A DNA stretch of 64,000 nt from Verrucomicrobiia bacterium (lineage in GTDB: Bacteria; Verrucomicrobiota; Verrucomicrobiia; Limisphaerales; DASXHY01), in contig DASPIL010000096.1 of assembly GCA_035629175.1 (NCBI GenBank), forward strand, positions 124,001 to 188,000. The letters run 5' to 3'. Position numbers and translations under genes: made by a program. Under the pieces are notes generated by a model. The model saw only the letters and a program-made list of their open reading frames with translations. It was not told the DNA's origin and did no database searches. Every line of letters begins with the position of its first letter. The stretch's first letter is position 1. Below, one piece after another: positions 45,990-54,421 of this stretch.

Positions 45990-47507
45990 ATGCTAGCCTG
46001 GACCATCTACATTTCGTTCGCCGGCGTGTTCGCCCTGATGCTCATGCCCGCGGGCAATGCGCGCGCGGCACGCGGGGTCGCGTTTGCAGCGGCCCTGGCC
46101 GGATTCGTGGTTGCGCTGCTCGGGTTCGCGCAGTTCAAGACGGGAACCATCGCGACCGTGGCGGACGCAGCCTGGATTCCAACGCTTGGAATTCGATACC
46201 AACTCGCCGCGGATGGTGTCAGCCTTACGCTGGTGTTGTTGACGGGGCTTGCGGCCGTGGCGGGAATGCTCTTTTCGTGGAACATCGAGCATCGGGCCAA
46301 GGAGTTCTTTGCATTCTACCTCGCGCTGATTGGCGGGGTGTATGGAGTGTTTCTGAGTTTCGATCTCTTCCTGCTGTTTGTGTTCTACGAGATTGCAATC
46401 ATTCCCAAGTACTTCCTGATAGCGATTTGGGGATCGACGCGGCGAGAATACGGGGCGATGAAGCTGGCGCTGTATTCCTTTATTGGCAGCGCGATGGTGC
46501 TGGTGGGACTCGTGGCCGCGTATGTGGTTTCCGGCGCACACACGATGAGCCTCATCGAACTGGCGCAATACCCTTTCCCGCGCAATTTCCAAATGTGGGC
46601 CTTCCCGCTGGTCTTCGTCGGATTTGCAATCCTGGCCGGCATGTGGCCGTTTCACACCTGGGCGCCGACAGGCCATGTGGCCGCGCCGACCGCGGCTTCG
46701 ATGCTGCTCGCGGGCGTGGTGATGAAGCTGGGCGCTTACGGCTGCCTCCGCGTTGCCATGACGTTGTTCCCGGAGGGCATGGCGCAATGGAATTTCAGCG
46801 TCCTTGGCTTTCAATCCTGGCGCGATGTCTTTGCCCTGCTTGCCGTCATCGGAATTGTTTATGGGGCAATGGTTGCACTCGTGCAGAAGGACTTCAAATT
46901 TGTGATTGGCTATTCCAGCGTCAGCCACATGGGCTTCGTGCTGCTGGGTTTGGTCACGCTCAATACGATCGGATTGAGCGGTGCCGTGTTGCAGATGTTT
47001 TCGCACGGGGTCATCGCGGGCCTGCTGTTCGCTGTTGTCGGAAGGATGGTTTATGAACGCGCGCACACTCGCGAATTGCCCTTGCTCGAGGTGATGCGCC
47101 TGTCGCGCGCGATGCCGTTTGCGGCTGTTACGTTTGTGATCGCGGGAATGGCTTCGATGGGGCTGCCTGGCTTCAGCGGATTCATCGCAGAACTGCAGGT
47201 TGTGATCGGCGCGTGGAAGGCGTATCCGGTTTTCGCGCTGATCACCGGCATTGGCATTCTCATCGGCGTGGCCTATACGCTGCGCGCCATGCAGAAGGCG
47301 TTCTTTGGAGACTCCGACGACGCTCAGGGGAAGCCCGTCGTCCACGAACCGATGGAGCCCATCACGGTGCCGGAACGCCTGGGTGCAGTGTTGTTGATTG
47401 GCGCTTCATTGATCGTGGGCGTTTATCCGCATGTGTTGTTGCGCGTGATTGTTCCGAGTTTTGATTCGCCGCTGTTTCAATGGATTCAGAGGGGAGGCGC
47501 ACAATGA
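45990..47507 (+). CDS. NADH-quinone oxidoreductase subunit M, copy 2 (second NuoM-type pump)
   Basis: 505 residues, starting three bases after the nuoM stop. VFYEIAIIPKYFLIAIWG has the TM5 glutamate, and LAGVVMKLGAYGCLR the TM8 lysine. In the TM7 segment GFAILAGMWPFHTW the position of the pump lysine is Leu215 by alignment at PFHTW. VAAPTAASMLLAGVV and GMASMGLPGFSGFIAE are typical NuoM blocks. It is clearly a paralogue of copy 1, not a frameshifted piece. The stop overlaps nuoN. Confidence 0.9.
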   Translation: MLAWTIYISFAGVFALMLMPAGNARAARGVAFAAALAGFVVALLGFAQFKTGTIATVADAAWIPTLGIRYQLAADGVSLTLVLLTGLAAVAGMLFSWNIEHRAKEFFAFYLALIGGVYGVFLSFDLFLLFVFYEIAIIPKYFLIAIWGSTRREYGAMKLALYSFIGSAMVLVGLVAAYVVSGAHTMSLIELAQYPFPRNFQMWAFPLVFVGFAILAGMWPFHTWAPTGHVAAPTAASMLLAGVVMKLGAYGCLRVAMTLFPEGMAQWNFSVLGFQSWRDVFALLAVIGIVYGAMVALVQKDFKFVIGYSSVSHMGFVLLGLVTLNTIGLSGAVLQMFSHGVIAGLLFAVVGRMVYERAHTRELPLLEVMRLSRAMPFAAVTFVIAGMASMGLPGFSGFIAELQVVIGAWKAYPVFALITGIGILIGVAYTLRAMQKAFFGDSDDAQGKPVVHEPMEPITVPERLGAVLLIGASLIVGVYPHVLLRVIVPSFDSPLFQWIQRGGAQ

Positions 47508-48988
47508 GCTACTTTGAGCTGCTCAAACTGGCGCTGCCAGAAACGATCGTGGCGGCAGCTGCGCTTGCGGTGTTGCTTGGAGATTTCTGGATGCGCGACC
47601 TGGCGCCGCGATCACGGCGGTTGCTGGGAGCCATGATTGCGGCGGTTGGCTGCGGCGTCGCAATGGCGTGGATGTTGATCAGCACTGGGCAGACGAATGT
47701 CTTGGAGGGGATTTTCATCGCCGATCCGTTGACGCGAATTGTGAAGATCGGGATCCTCATCCTGACGGTATTCACCATCTTGTTATCGATTGACACCGGC
47801 TTCACGCCGCATATCGGCGAGTATTTCGCCCTTATCCTTCTCGCAACCGTGGGCATGATGTTCCTGGTCAGCTCCGAGGATATCCTGATGATTTTTGTGG
47901 CGCTGGAACTGACGAGTCTTTCGCTCTACATCCTCACCGCGTTCAACAAGCGCAACATCAAGTCTGCAGAGGCGGCGTTGAAGTATTTCCTTTTTGGCGG
48001 AATGGCAGCGGCGTTCACGCTGTTCGGATTGAGTTTGGTCTACGGTTTCTCGGGCTCGACGACGCTTTCCGTGATCGCATCCGGTTTGGCTGGAAAGGGG
48101 GGAGACCCGCTTTTGGTGGTTGCGATTGTGATGGTTGTTGTTGGTTTTGCATTCAAAGTCGCCGCTGTCCCATTTCACCTCTGGGCGCCGGACGCCTACG
48201 AAGGTGCGCCTGTTCCCAGCGCGGCTTTCATCGCATCGGGATCGAAGGTCGCAAGCTTCTTTGTCCTCGCGAAAATAATGATGGTTGGGTTCGAAACCGT
48301 GGAGGGCAGTGGCGCGTGGCGGCAGTTTGTAACCGGCTGGGCGCCTCTGATTGCGATCCTCGCGGCGTTGTCGATGATCCTGGGCAACCTCGCTGCCATT
48401 GCGCAGACGAGCGTTCGCAGATTGATTGCCTACTCGGCAATCGCGCACGCAGGCTACGCGCTCCTTGGAGTCGTGAGCGATCCCGGCGCCGGGGTTCCTG
48501 CGTTGATTTATTATGTCCTGACCTATGGATTAACGACCGTGGGCGCCTTTGGTGTGGTCGCAGTGGTGGAGCAGGGGACAGGTGCGGATCGGCTGGTCAA
48601 TTTCGCCGGGTTGAGCCGCCGTTCGCCCGTCGCTTCATTCTGCATGTTCATTTTCATGTTGTCCCTGGCCGGCATTCCACCGCTGGCCGGATTCTTCGGC
48701 AAGTTCTACGTCTTCGCCGCGGTCCTGCAGAGCGATCCCAACCTCGGACTTCTCTGGCTCGTGGTGCTGGCCATCGCGATGAGCGCGGTGTCGTTGTACT
48801 ACTATCTGCAGGTGCTGAAGCAAATTTATGTCGCGGAACCTGGTGCCGATGCGGTCGCGTTTCCCGTCTCGCCTTTACGCCAGACCGTGCTGATTCTCCT
48901 TGCCCTCGGCGTTGTGATCCTGGGTTGCGCACCCTCGCTCCTGCTGCAGCCCCTGGCGAATGCAGTCGAGGCAATTGCCGGGCATTGA
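47504..48988 (+). CDS. nuoN: NADH-quinone oxidoreductase subunit N
   Basis: 494 residues from the ATG in the ATGA overlap. MIFVALELTSLSLYILTAF has the TM5 glutamate, GFAFKVAAVPFHLWAPDAYE the TM7 lysine and FIASGSKVASFFVL the TM8 lysine. SLAGIPPLAGFFGKFYVF is the C-terminal hallmark. Last gene of the complex I operon; a secreted protease gene follows after 61 bases. Confidence 0.95.
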   Translation: MSYFELLKLALPETIVAAAALAVLLGDFWMRDLAPRSRRLLGAMIAAVGCGVAMAWMLISTGQTNVLEGIFIADPLTRIVKIGILILTVFTILLSIDTGFTPHIGEYFALILLATVGMMFLVSSEDILMIFVALELTSLSLYILTAFNKRNIKSAEAALKYFLFGGMAAAFTLFGLSLVYGFSGSTTLSVIASGLAGKGGDPLLVVAIVMVVVGFAFKVAAVPFHLWAPDAYEGAPVPSAAFIASGSKVASFFVLAKIMMVGFETVEGSGAWRQFVTGWAPLIAILAALSMILGNLAAIAQTSVRRLIAYSAIAHAGYALLGVVSDPGAGVPALIYYVLTYGLTTVGAFGVVAVVEQGTGADRLVNFAGLSRRSPVASFCMFIFMLSLAGIPPLAGFFGKFYVFAAVLQSDPNLGLLWLVVLAIAMSAVSLYYYLQVLKQIYVAEPGADAVAFPVSPLRQTVLILLALGVVILGCAPSLLLQPLANAVEAIAGH

Positions 48989-49049
48989 AGGGCGCTCTGC
49001 GTCCTGAATTCCCCTCGTTTTTTTGTGGAGGACGCCGATAGAATGCGAC

Positions 49050-52000
49050 ATGCATAAACCGCCTTTTTTAATGCGGCCAGGCGAACTTTTCCAGGCAGCG
49101 CGCTGGTTTGCTTTGGCGTTTTCCCTCGTTTGTTTGGGCAGGTTGACCCCCGACGCGGTGGCACAGGCAGAGGCGCAGTCGGTGTGGACCCGGGCGAGCG
49201 GTGATGCATCCACGAATACGGCGGAACGGTGGGTGAGCCCGGCAAAGGGCACGTTGTTTTCCCGGAACGCCGGCATCTCAAACGCAGAGGCTGCAAAGGC
49301 GCGCGCCGCCGGGCCGGGTGGCTCCGGTGAGGTTGGTACGGAGGTGGTTTTGCCGATGCCAGATGGCACGCTGCAACGATTCACCGTCGTTGAAGTTGCG
49401 ACGATGGAGCCTGAACTTGCCGCGAGATTTCCTGAATTGAAGACGTACGCAGGGCAGGGGGTGGATGATCCGACCGCGACCGTTCGATTGAACCAGTCGC
49501 CGTTCGGTTTGCATGCGCAGGTGCTGTCGGCAGGGGGCGCGGTTTACGTGGATCCCGCTTATCGCGGCAATACTGACCTGCACATCAGCTACTACAAACG
49601 CGATTACCCAATGCCCTTCCCGATGCAATGCATTTCGGAGCCGAATGTTCAAGCGGCCGAACCGGACAGCGGTTCGCCTGAAGATGCGCAACGAACGATG
49701 TTCGGCGCAAATTTGAGGACGTTCCGGCTCGCAGTCGCGGCCACGGGGGAGTACACGCAGTTTTTCGGCGGAACAGTCAGCAACGCGATGGCTGCAATCG
49801 TCACCGCAATCAATCGCATCAATGGGCTGTTCGAACGCGAGTTCGCGGTGCGGCTGGTGCTGGTTGCCAACAACCATCGGATCATTTACACGAGCGGAGC
49901 CTCTGACCCTTATTCGAACAACAACGGGTCAGCGATGCTCGCGCAAAACCAGAACAATCTGACTGCGGAGATTGGCGCGGCCAATTACGACATTGGCCAC
50001 GTTTTCAGCACGGGCGGGGGCGGGATTGCGACGATGCGCTCCGTTTGCACATCGACAATAAAGGCACGTGGAGTTACGGGATTGCCCACCCCGACAGGCG
50101 ACGCTTTTTACATCGATTTCGTGGCGCACGAGATGGGACATCAATTCGGAGCCGATCATACGTTCAACGCGGAAACCGACGGATGTGGCGGGCAGCGCGC
50201 GGCGAATGCAGCGTTCGAGCCGGGCAGCGGTTCGACCATCATGGCCTATGCGGGAATTTGTTATCCGAACGATGTGCAGAATGCGAGCGACGCCTACTTT
50301 CATGCTGGCAGCCTCGATCAGATCCGGCAGTTCCTTTCGTCGGTTGCGTGCGGCACGACCACCGCCACGGGGAATGGCGCACCTGTTGTAAGCACTCCCG
50401 GCAGCTTTTCGATTCCTGCGCAGACACCGTTTGTGCTCGAAGCGGCCGCATCCGATCCAAACGGCGATGCGTTGACGTTCTGCTGGGAACAATTGGATGC
50501 GGGCGGATATTCCGACAACCTGAGCGATCCTGACCTTGGGTATAATCCGTTGTTCCGATCGCTGCCGCCGACGAATGTTCCCGTCCGCTATTTTCCAAAA
50601 TTGAGCAGCGTGCTGGCCAACACGAATTGGAACCAGGAGCGATTGCCTGGCACGACTCGAACGCTCACGTTTCGAGTCACCGCGCGCGACAATCGAGCGG
50701 GCGGTGGTGGCGTTGCTGATGCGGATATGCAGGTGAACGTGATCGGATTTGCAGGGCCCTTTGTTGTCACTTCGCCGCAGGCCGCCGTCGCCTGGACGGG
50801 GGAACAGACGGTGATCTGGGACGTGGCGGGCACGGCCGACAGCCCGATTAATGCGAGCGGCGTCAACATCCGGCTGTCAACCGATGGCGGACAAACGTTT
50901 GCCTATCTGCTGGCAACCAATGTGCCGAACACAGGGGCATGCGTGGTATCCTTGCCTGACGTCTCGACATCGCAAGCACGCATCAAGGTGGAGGCAGCGG
51001 GCAACATTTTCTACGATATTTCCGAGGGTGACTTTACGGTGATTCCACAAACGCCCGTGATGAGCGTTGTTGCGCTGAACCCAACTGTTGAATCCTGCGT
51101 CCCGGCAAATGGAGCCATTGATGCGTTTGAATCCGTGACTGCCGAGCTCGTTCTCGAAAACATTGGAGGCGGACCGGCACTGAATCTCAACGTGTCATTG
51201 CTCACAACCAACGGCATCCAGGCGTTGAGCGGCGTCCAAGCGTATGGCACGGTGGCGCCCGGCGAAAGTGTGGCACGTTCGTTCACCTTTGTTGCTGCCG
51301 GCGCGTGCGGCGGCGTCATTACTGCCGTATTCGCAGTGAATGATGGAGCCCAGAGCCTCGGCGTCGTGACACAGCAGGTTGTGCTGGGTCAGCTGACTCT
51401 GCAGACAAACGTATTCAGCAACATGGACGGAATCGTTCTGGCCGATGGCCTGGGTAGTCCGTATCCATCGACCATCGTGGTTTCAGGCATTGAGGGTTCA
51501 GTATTCCACGCGACAGTTTCCGTGCTGGGCCTTTGGCATACGTGGCCGTCGGACATTGATGCTGTGCTGGTGGGTCCCGGCGGACAGAGCGTTAAACTCA
51601 TCTCCGATTCGGGCGGCGGTTTCGAAGTCAACGGAATCGATCTCGTATTCCACGACACAGGAGATCTTCTTCCCAAGACGAGCCGGATTTTTTCGGGAAC
51701 CTACCGGCCAACGGATCATACAGGCAACCATCCGGACAATTTCGCCGGGAATCCACCCGAGCCTTTTGGCGCGACCCTTGCCCCGTTGCTGCAGTCGCCG
51801 AACGGGGCATGGGCCTTGCATGTGCTCGACCAATACGAGGTCGATGGCGGGTTTATACAGGGGTGGAATGTGACCATTGTGACGTCCAACCTCGTTTGCT
51901 GCAGTACGATCGCGGCACCTGCATTCACGAGCACGACAGTGTCGAACAATGTAATTCGGTTGAACTGGAGCGCAGTTCCGGGCGCGCAGTATCAGGTTCA

Positions 52001-52136
52001 ATATCGGACCAACCTGACGACAGGCAGCTGGATGAATCTCGGCGCGCCTTTGTCGGGTGCCGGCAATCAACTCACGTTCACCAACTCCACGGGTTCCGAT
52101 CCGATGCGGCTTTACAGGGTTGTCATCCAACCTTGA
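49050..52136 (+). CDS. Secreted reprolysin-like (M12B) zinc metalloprotease with a P-type domain
   Basis: 1028 residues from the ATG at 49050. A signal peptide follows a basic start (FALAFSLVCLGRLTPDAVAQ). A propeptide-like region precedes the catalytic domain, which begins near RTFRLAVAATGEYTQFFGGT. The zinc site is HEMGHQFGADH (His360, Glu361, His364, His370). Later domains include an Ig-like stretch, a TSPQAAVAWTGEQTVIWDVAG beta module, and a proprotein-convertase P domain (LGLWHTWPSDIDAVLVGPGG ... DNFAGNPPEPFG ... GAWALHVLDQYEVDGG). The final ~60 residues (IRLNWSAVPGAQYQVQYRTN ... RLYRVVIQP) match the C-terminal module of other secreted proteins here. Probably an extracellular protein degrader. 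Confidence 0.87.
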   Translation: MHKPPFLMRPGELFQAARWFALAFSLVCLGRLTPDAVAQAEAQSVWTRASGDASTNTAERWVSPAKGTLFSRNAGISNAEAAKARAAGPGGSGEVGTEVVLPMPDGTLQRFTVVEVATMEPELAARFPELKTYAGQGVDDPTATVRLNQSPFGLHAQVLSAGGAVYVDPAYRGNTDLHISYYKRDYPMPFPMQCISEPNVQAAEPDSGSPEDAQRTMFGANLRTFRLAVAATGEYTQFFGGTVSNAMAAIVTAINRINGLFEREFAVRLVLVANNHRIIYTSGASDPYSNNNGSAMLAQNQNNLTAEIGAANYDIGHVFSTGGGGIATMRSVCTSTIKARGVTGLPTPTGDAFYIDFVAHEMGHQFGADHTFNAETDGCGGQRAANAAFEPGSGSTIMAYAGICYPNDVQNASDAYFHAGSLDQIRQFLSSVACGTTTATGNGAPVVSTPGSFSIPAQTPFVLEAAASDPNGDALTFCWEQLDAGGYSDNLSDPDLGYNPLFRSLPPTNVPVRYFPKLSSVLANTNWNQERLPGTTRTLTFRVTARDNRAGGGGVADADMQVNVIGFAGPFVVTSPQAAVAWTGEQTVIWDVAGTADSPINASGVNIRLSTDGGQTFAYLLATNVPNTGACVVSLPDVSTSQARIKVEAAGNIFYDISEGDFTVIPQTPVMSVVALNPTVESCVPANGAIDAFESVTAELVLENIGGGPALNLNVSLLTTNGIQALSGVQAYGTVAPGESVARSFTFVAAGACGGVITAVFAVNDGAQSLGVVTQQVVLGQLTLQTNVFSNMDGIVLADGLGSPYPSTIVVSGIEGSVFHATVSVLGLWHTWPSDIDAVLVGPGGQSVKLISDSGGGFEVNGIDLVFHDTGDLLPKTSRIFSGTYRPTDHTGNHPDNFAGNPPEPFGATLAPLLQSPNGAWALHVLDQYEVDGGFIQGWNVTIVTSNLVCCSTIAAPAFTSTTVSNNVIRLNWSAVPGAQYQVQYRTNLTTGSWMNLGAPLSGAGNQLTFTNSTGSDPMRLYRVVIQP

Positions 52137-52225
52137 CGCCAGGCAGCCACGCGGCGTCCGTATCGCAGGCAAGTTGCCGCGCTCGCGCTGCGGTCCAACG
52201 AGACGGCTCGGGACATACTGTTTTC

Positions 52226-52243
52226 ATACGACATTCGTCGTAT
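52226..52243. promoter_or_regulatory. Palindromic operator candidate upstream of the GH30 gene
   Basis: ATACGAC-ATTC-GTCGTAT is a perfect 7+7 inverted repeat with a 4-base centre, 69 bases before the GH30 start. A near copy (CATATGACACTCGTCGTAT) lies at 57912-57930, before GH10. The 19 bases from the preceding C differ at two positions only. Typical size and symmetry for a LacI/GntR-type repressor site; the regulator is not in the window. Confidence 0.6.
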
Positions 52244-52311
52244 ATCAGCGGTGGAATGCCTTCTGTAGCTTTCGCGCACACACTCAATGTATTGGCTGCG
52301 CCCGTCTATTC

Positions 52312-54396
52312 ATGCCGAAAGCCGCGATTCATCTTACTCCATCGGCAGTTACATTCCCAAGCATTGCAGGCCGTTTGCTTCTCGGTGCTGCTTTGCTGAC
52401 TGCGACGATTCAGTCAGTCGACGGCGCCGATTCCTCAGTGACGTTCGAAGCCGAGTCGGGTCAGTTGGGTTCGGATCTCGCACAAGAAACGGCAGGCGAG
52501 GTTCATTACATCCATCCGTCAACGGATCGAATCAATCCTGGGAATCCCGGCAGCCCTTCTCGCGTTGGTACCTATACTGTGACGTTTCCAGCCCCGGCGG
52601 TTTACGAGCTTTACGCACGAATGCGTGTCGGGCCGGATGCACCAAATGACGACAGCCTTTTTTACGGGAATAGTTTTGGGGCAAAATCCCCGGTGAGCGA
52701 TGCTGATTGGGTGACGGTGAATGGGTTGGGAGCCGCAGGCTTCACGGACGGTTCCTCCATCGTGACGGGCGGAGGCCAAGCGGGAGCCAACGTCTGGAAA
52801 TGGGTGAACCTCTCGCAGTTCACTGGCCGAAATGGATTCCCGGTGAGTTCGACCAACCTGACACAGAGCTTCCAGATCGGCGCGCGCGAGGATGGTCTTC
52901 AAATCGACAAATTCGTGTTCGGGATGGCGGGTGTGCAATACACCGTGGCAAACCTGGATTCCGCGGCAGACGGATTCCTGCCCCCAGCGTCAGCACAGTT
53001 GAACTGGAATGATCTCCGCCAGCAAATCGACGGATTCGGAGGAGGCGTGGTGTTCCTGAATGACGGATCAATGCTCAACAATGCGAATGCCGACACATTG
53101 TTCAAAATGGATGCGCCGAATCGCCTCGGCCTCACGCTGCTGCGGGTGCGAGTGGAGCCGAACAACAATTGGTCGAACAGCGTGGGTGCCTGGAACGGCA
53201 GTGTTAATGAGGCGAAACTTGCCCGTGCGCGCGGCGCCGGTGTGCTCGCGTCCCCCTGGACGCCGCCCGCGGGATTGAAGACGACGACCAACATTGTCGG
53301 AGGTTCCCTAAAGCTGGAGCACTACCGCAGCTACGGCCGGTACTTGGAAAAGTATGCCAGCAACATGCTTGCGAATGGCGTGCCGCTAAGTGCGATCTCA
53401 ATCCAGAACGAGCCAGATTGGGATCCCGATTACGAGGGTTGCGTCTGGACGGGAACACAGTTGCGCAATTTTTTCCACACCAATGCGGGCGTCATCAAAA
53501 GCGCCCCGGTGATGATGCCGGAGTCGCTGGGTTTCAACTTCGCGCTGTCCGATCCGTCGCTCAACGATCCCATTGCTGTCACGAACATCGCGCTGATCGG
53601 CGGCCACCTGTACGGTTTCCCAAACATCGTTCCCTATTCGAACGCGCTGAATAAAGGGAAGCGGGTCTGGCAGACTGAATATCTCGTCAACGACCAGACG
53701 ATGGAAACCTCGATCCAGACGGCAAAGCAAATTCACGACTGCCTGACTGGCGGAAGAATGAGCGCCTACATCTGGTGGAAATGCCTTGGCAACGTGAATG
53801 GCCTGTTGAGCGCTTCGGGCGTCGTGCAGCGGCGCGGCTACGTGATGGCGCAGTTCAGCCGGTTCGTGAGGCCGGGTCATGTTCGAATAGGTGAATCCAA
53901 TTCCGGATCGGGTGCGGTGAGCGCGTACCGAAACATCACCAACAACCAGTTCACCATCATTGCAATTAACACCTACGGTTTGCCGCTCCAACAAAATTTC
54001 CAGCTGACGAACTTTCCAGCGGCGGTCATGTTGAAACCCTGGATTACCTCGGCAAGCCAGTCCCTCACGGCGCTGTCCGAATTCAGCGTAACGAACGGGT
54101 CCTTCCATTACACGCTGCCGCCGAACAGCATCGTTTCGTTTGCGGGAGCCGCTCCAATCGTGCAGCCGCTGATCAGCGATATCGAGATCTCCGGCACCGA
54201 ACTCATATTGAAGGGTGCGAACGGGAACGCACCAGGAACTGAATTTCACACTCTCACCTCAACAAACCTGGAAACGCCGCTGAAAAGCTGGACGATCCTG
54301 TCGACGAATCAGCTCGGGCATGGAGGAACATTTCGGGTGACGAATATTTTTGACGCCAGCGAAACGGCGAGATTTTTCCTGATGCGACTGCCCTAG
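52312..54396 (+). CDS. GH30-type xylanase (glucuronoxylanase-like) with an N-terminal carbohydrate-binding-like domain
   Basis: 694 residues from the ATG at 52312, which opens a signal peptide (SIAGRLLLGAALLTATIQSV). The upstream open frame overlaps the preceding gene and is rejected. Residues ~45-210 form a CBM6/35-like jelly-roll (FEAESGQLGSDL ... YELYARMRV). The GH30 barrel starts at QQIDGFGGGVVFLN. The acid/base is Glu367 in SIQNEPDWDPDYEGCVWTG and the nucleophile Glu456 in VWQTEYLV. The block around YEGC resembles the GH30_8 glucuronoxylanases, which cut xylan near glucuronic acid branches. The C-terminus is a beta module ending ARFFLMRLP. First gene of a xylan cluster with GH8 and GH67. 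Confidence 0.85.
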   Translation: MPKAAIHLTPSAVTFPSIAGRLLLGAALLTATIQSVDGADSSVTFEAESGQLGSDLAQETAGEVHYIHPSTDRINPGNPGSPSRVGTYTVTFPAPAVYELYARMRVGPDAPNDDSLFYGNSFGAKSPVSDADWVTVNGLGAAGFTDGSSIVTGGGQAGANVWKWVNLSQFTGRNGFPVSSTNLTQSFQIGAREDGLQIDKFVFGMAGVQYTVANLDSAADGFLPPASAQLNWNDLRQQIDGFGGGVVFLNDGSMLNNANADTLFKMDAPNRLGLTLLRVRVEPNNNWSNSVGAWNGSVNEAKLARARGAGVLASPWTPPAGLKTTTNIVGGSLKLEHYRSYGRYLEKYASNMLANGVPLSAISIQNEPDWDPDYEGCVWTGTQLRNFFHTNAGVIKSAPVMMPESLGFNFALSDPSLNDPIAVTNIALIGGHLYGFPNIVPYSNALNKGKRVWQTEYLVNDQTMETSIQTAKQIHDCLTGGRMSAYIWWKCLGNVNGLLSASGVVQRRGYVMAQFSRFVRPGHVRIGESNSGSGAVSAYRNITNNQFTIIAINTYGLPLQQNFQLTNFPAAVMLKPWITSASQSLTALSEFSVTNGSFHYTLPPNSIVSFAGAAPIVQPLISDIEISGTELILKGANGNAPGTEFHTLTSTNLETPLKSWTILSTNQLGHGGTFRVTNIFDASETARFFLMRLP

Positions 54397-54421
54397 TTGA
54401 AACAATTCCGAATACATCGTC

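Noticed and set aside
45993-47345. 450-codon minus-strand frame opposite the second NuoM
   Set aside because: His/Arg/Gln-rich sequence typical of the complement of transmembrane coding DNA; no domain seen.
52057-52311. 85-codon upstream extension of the GH30 gene
   Set aside because: It overlaps the end of the protease gene and contains the palindromic operator; the ATG at 52312 opens a proper signal peptide.
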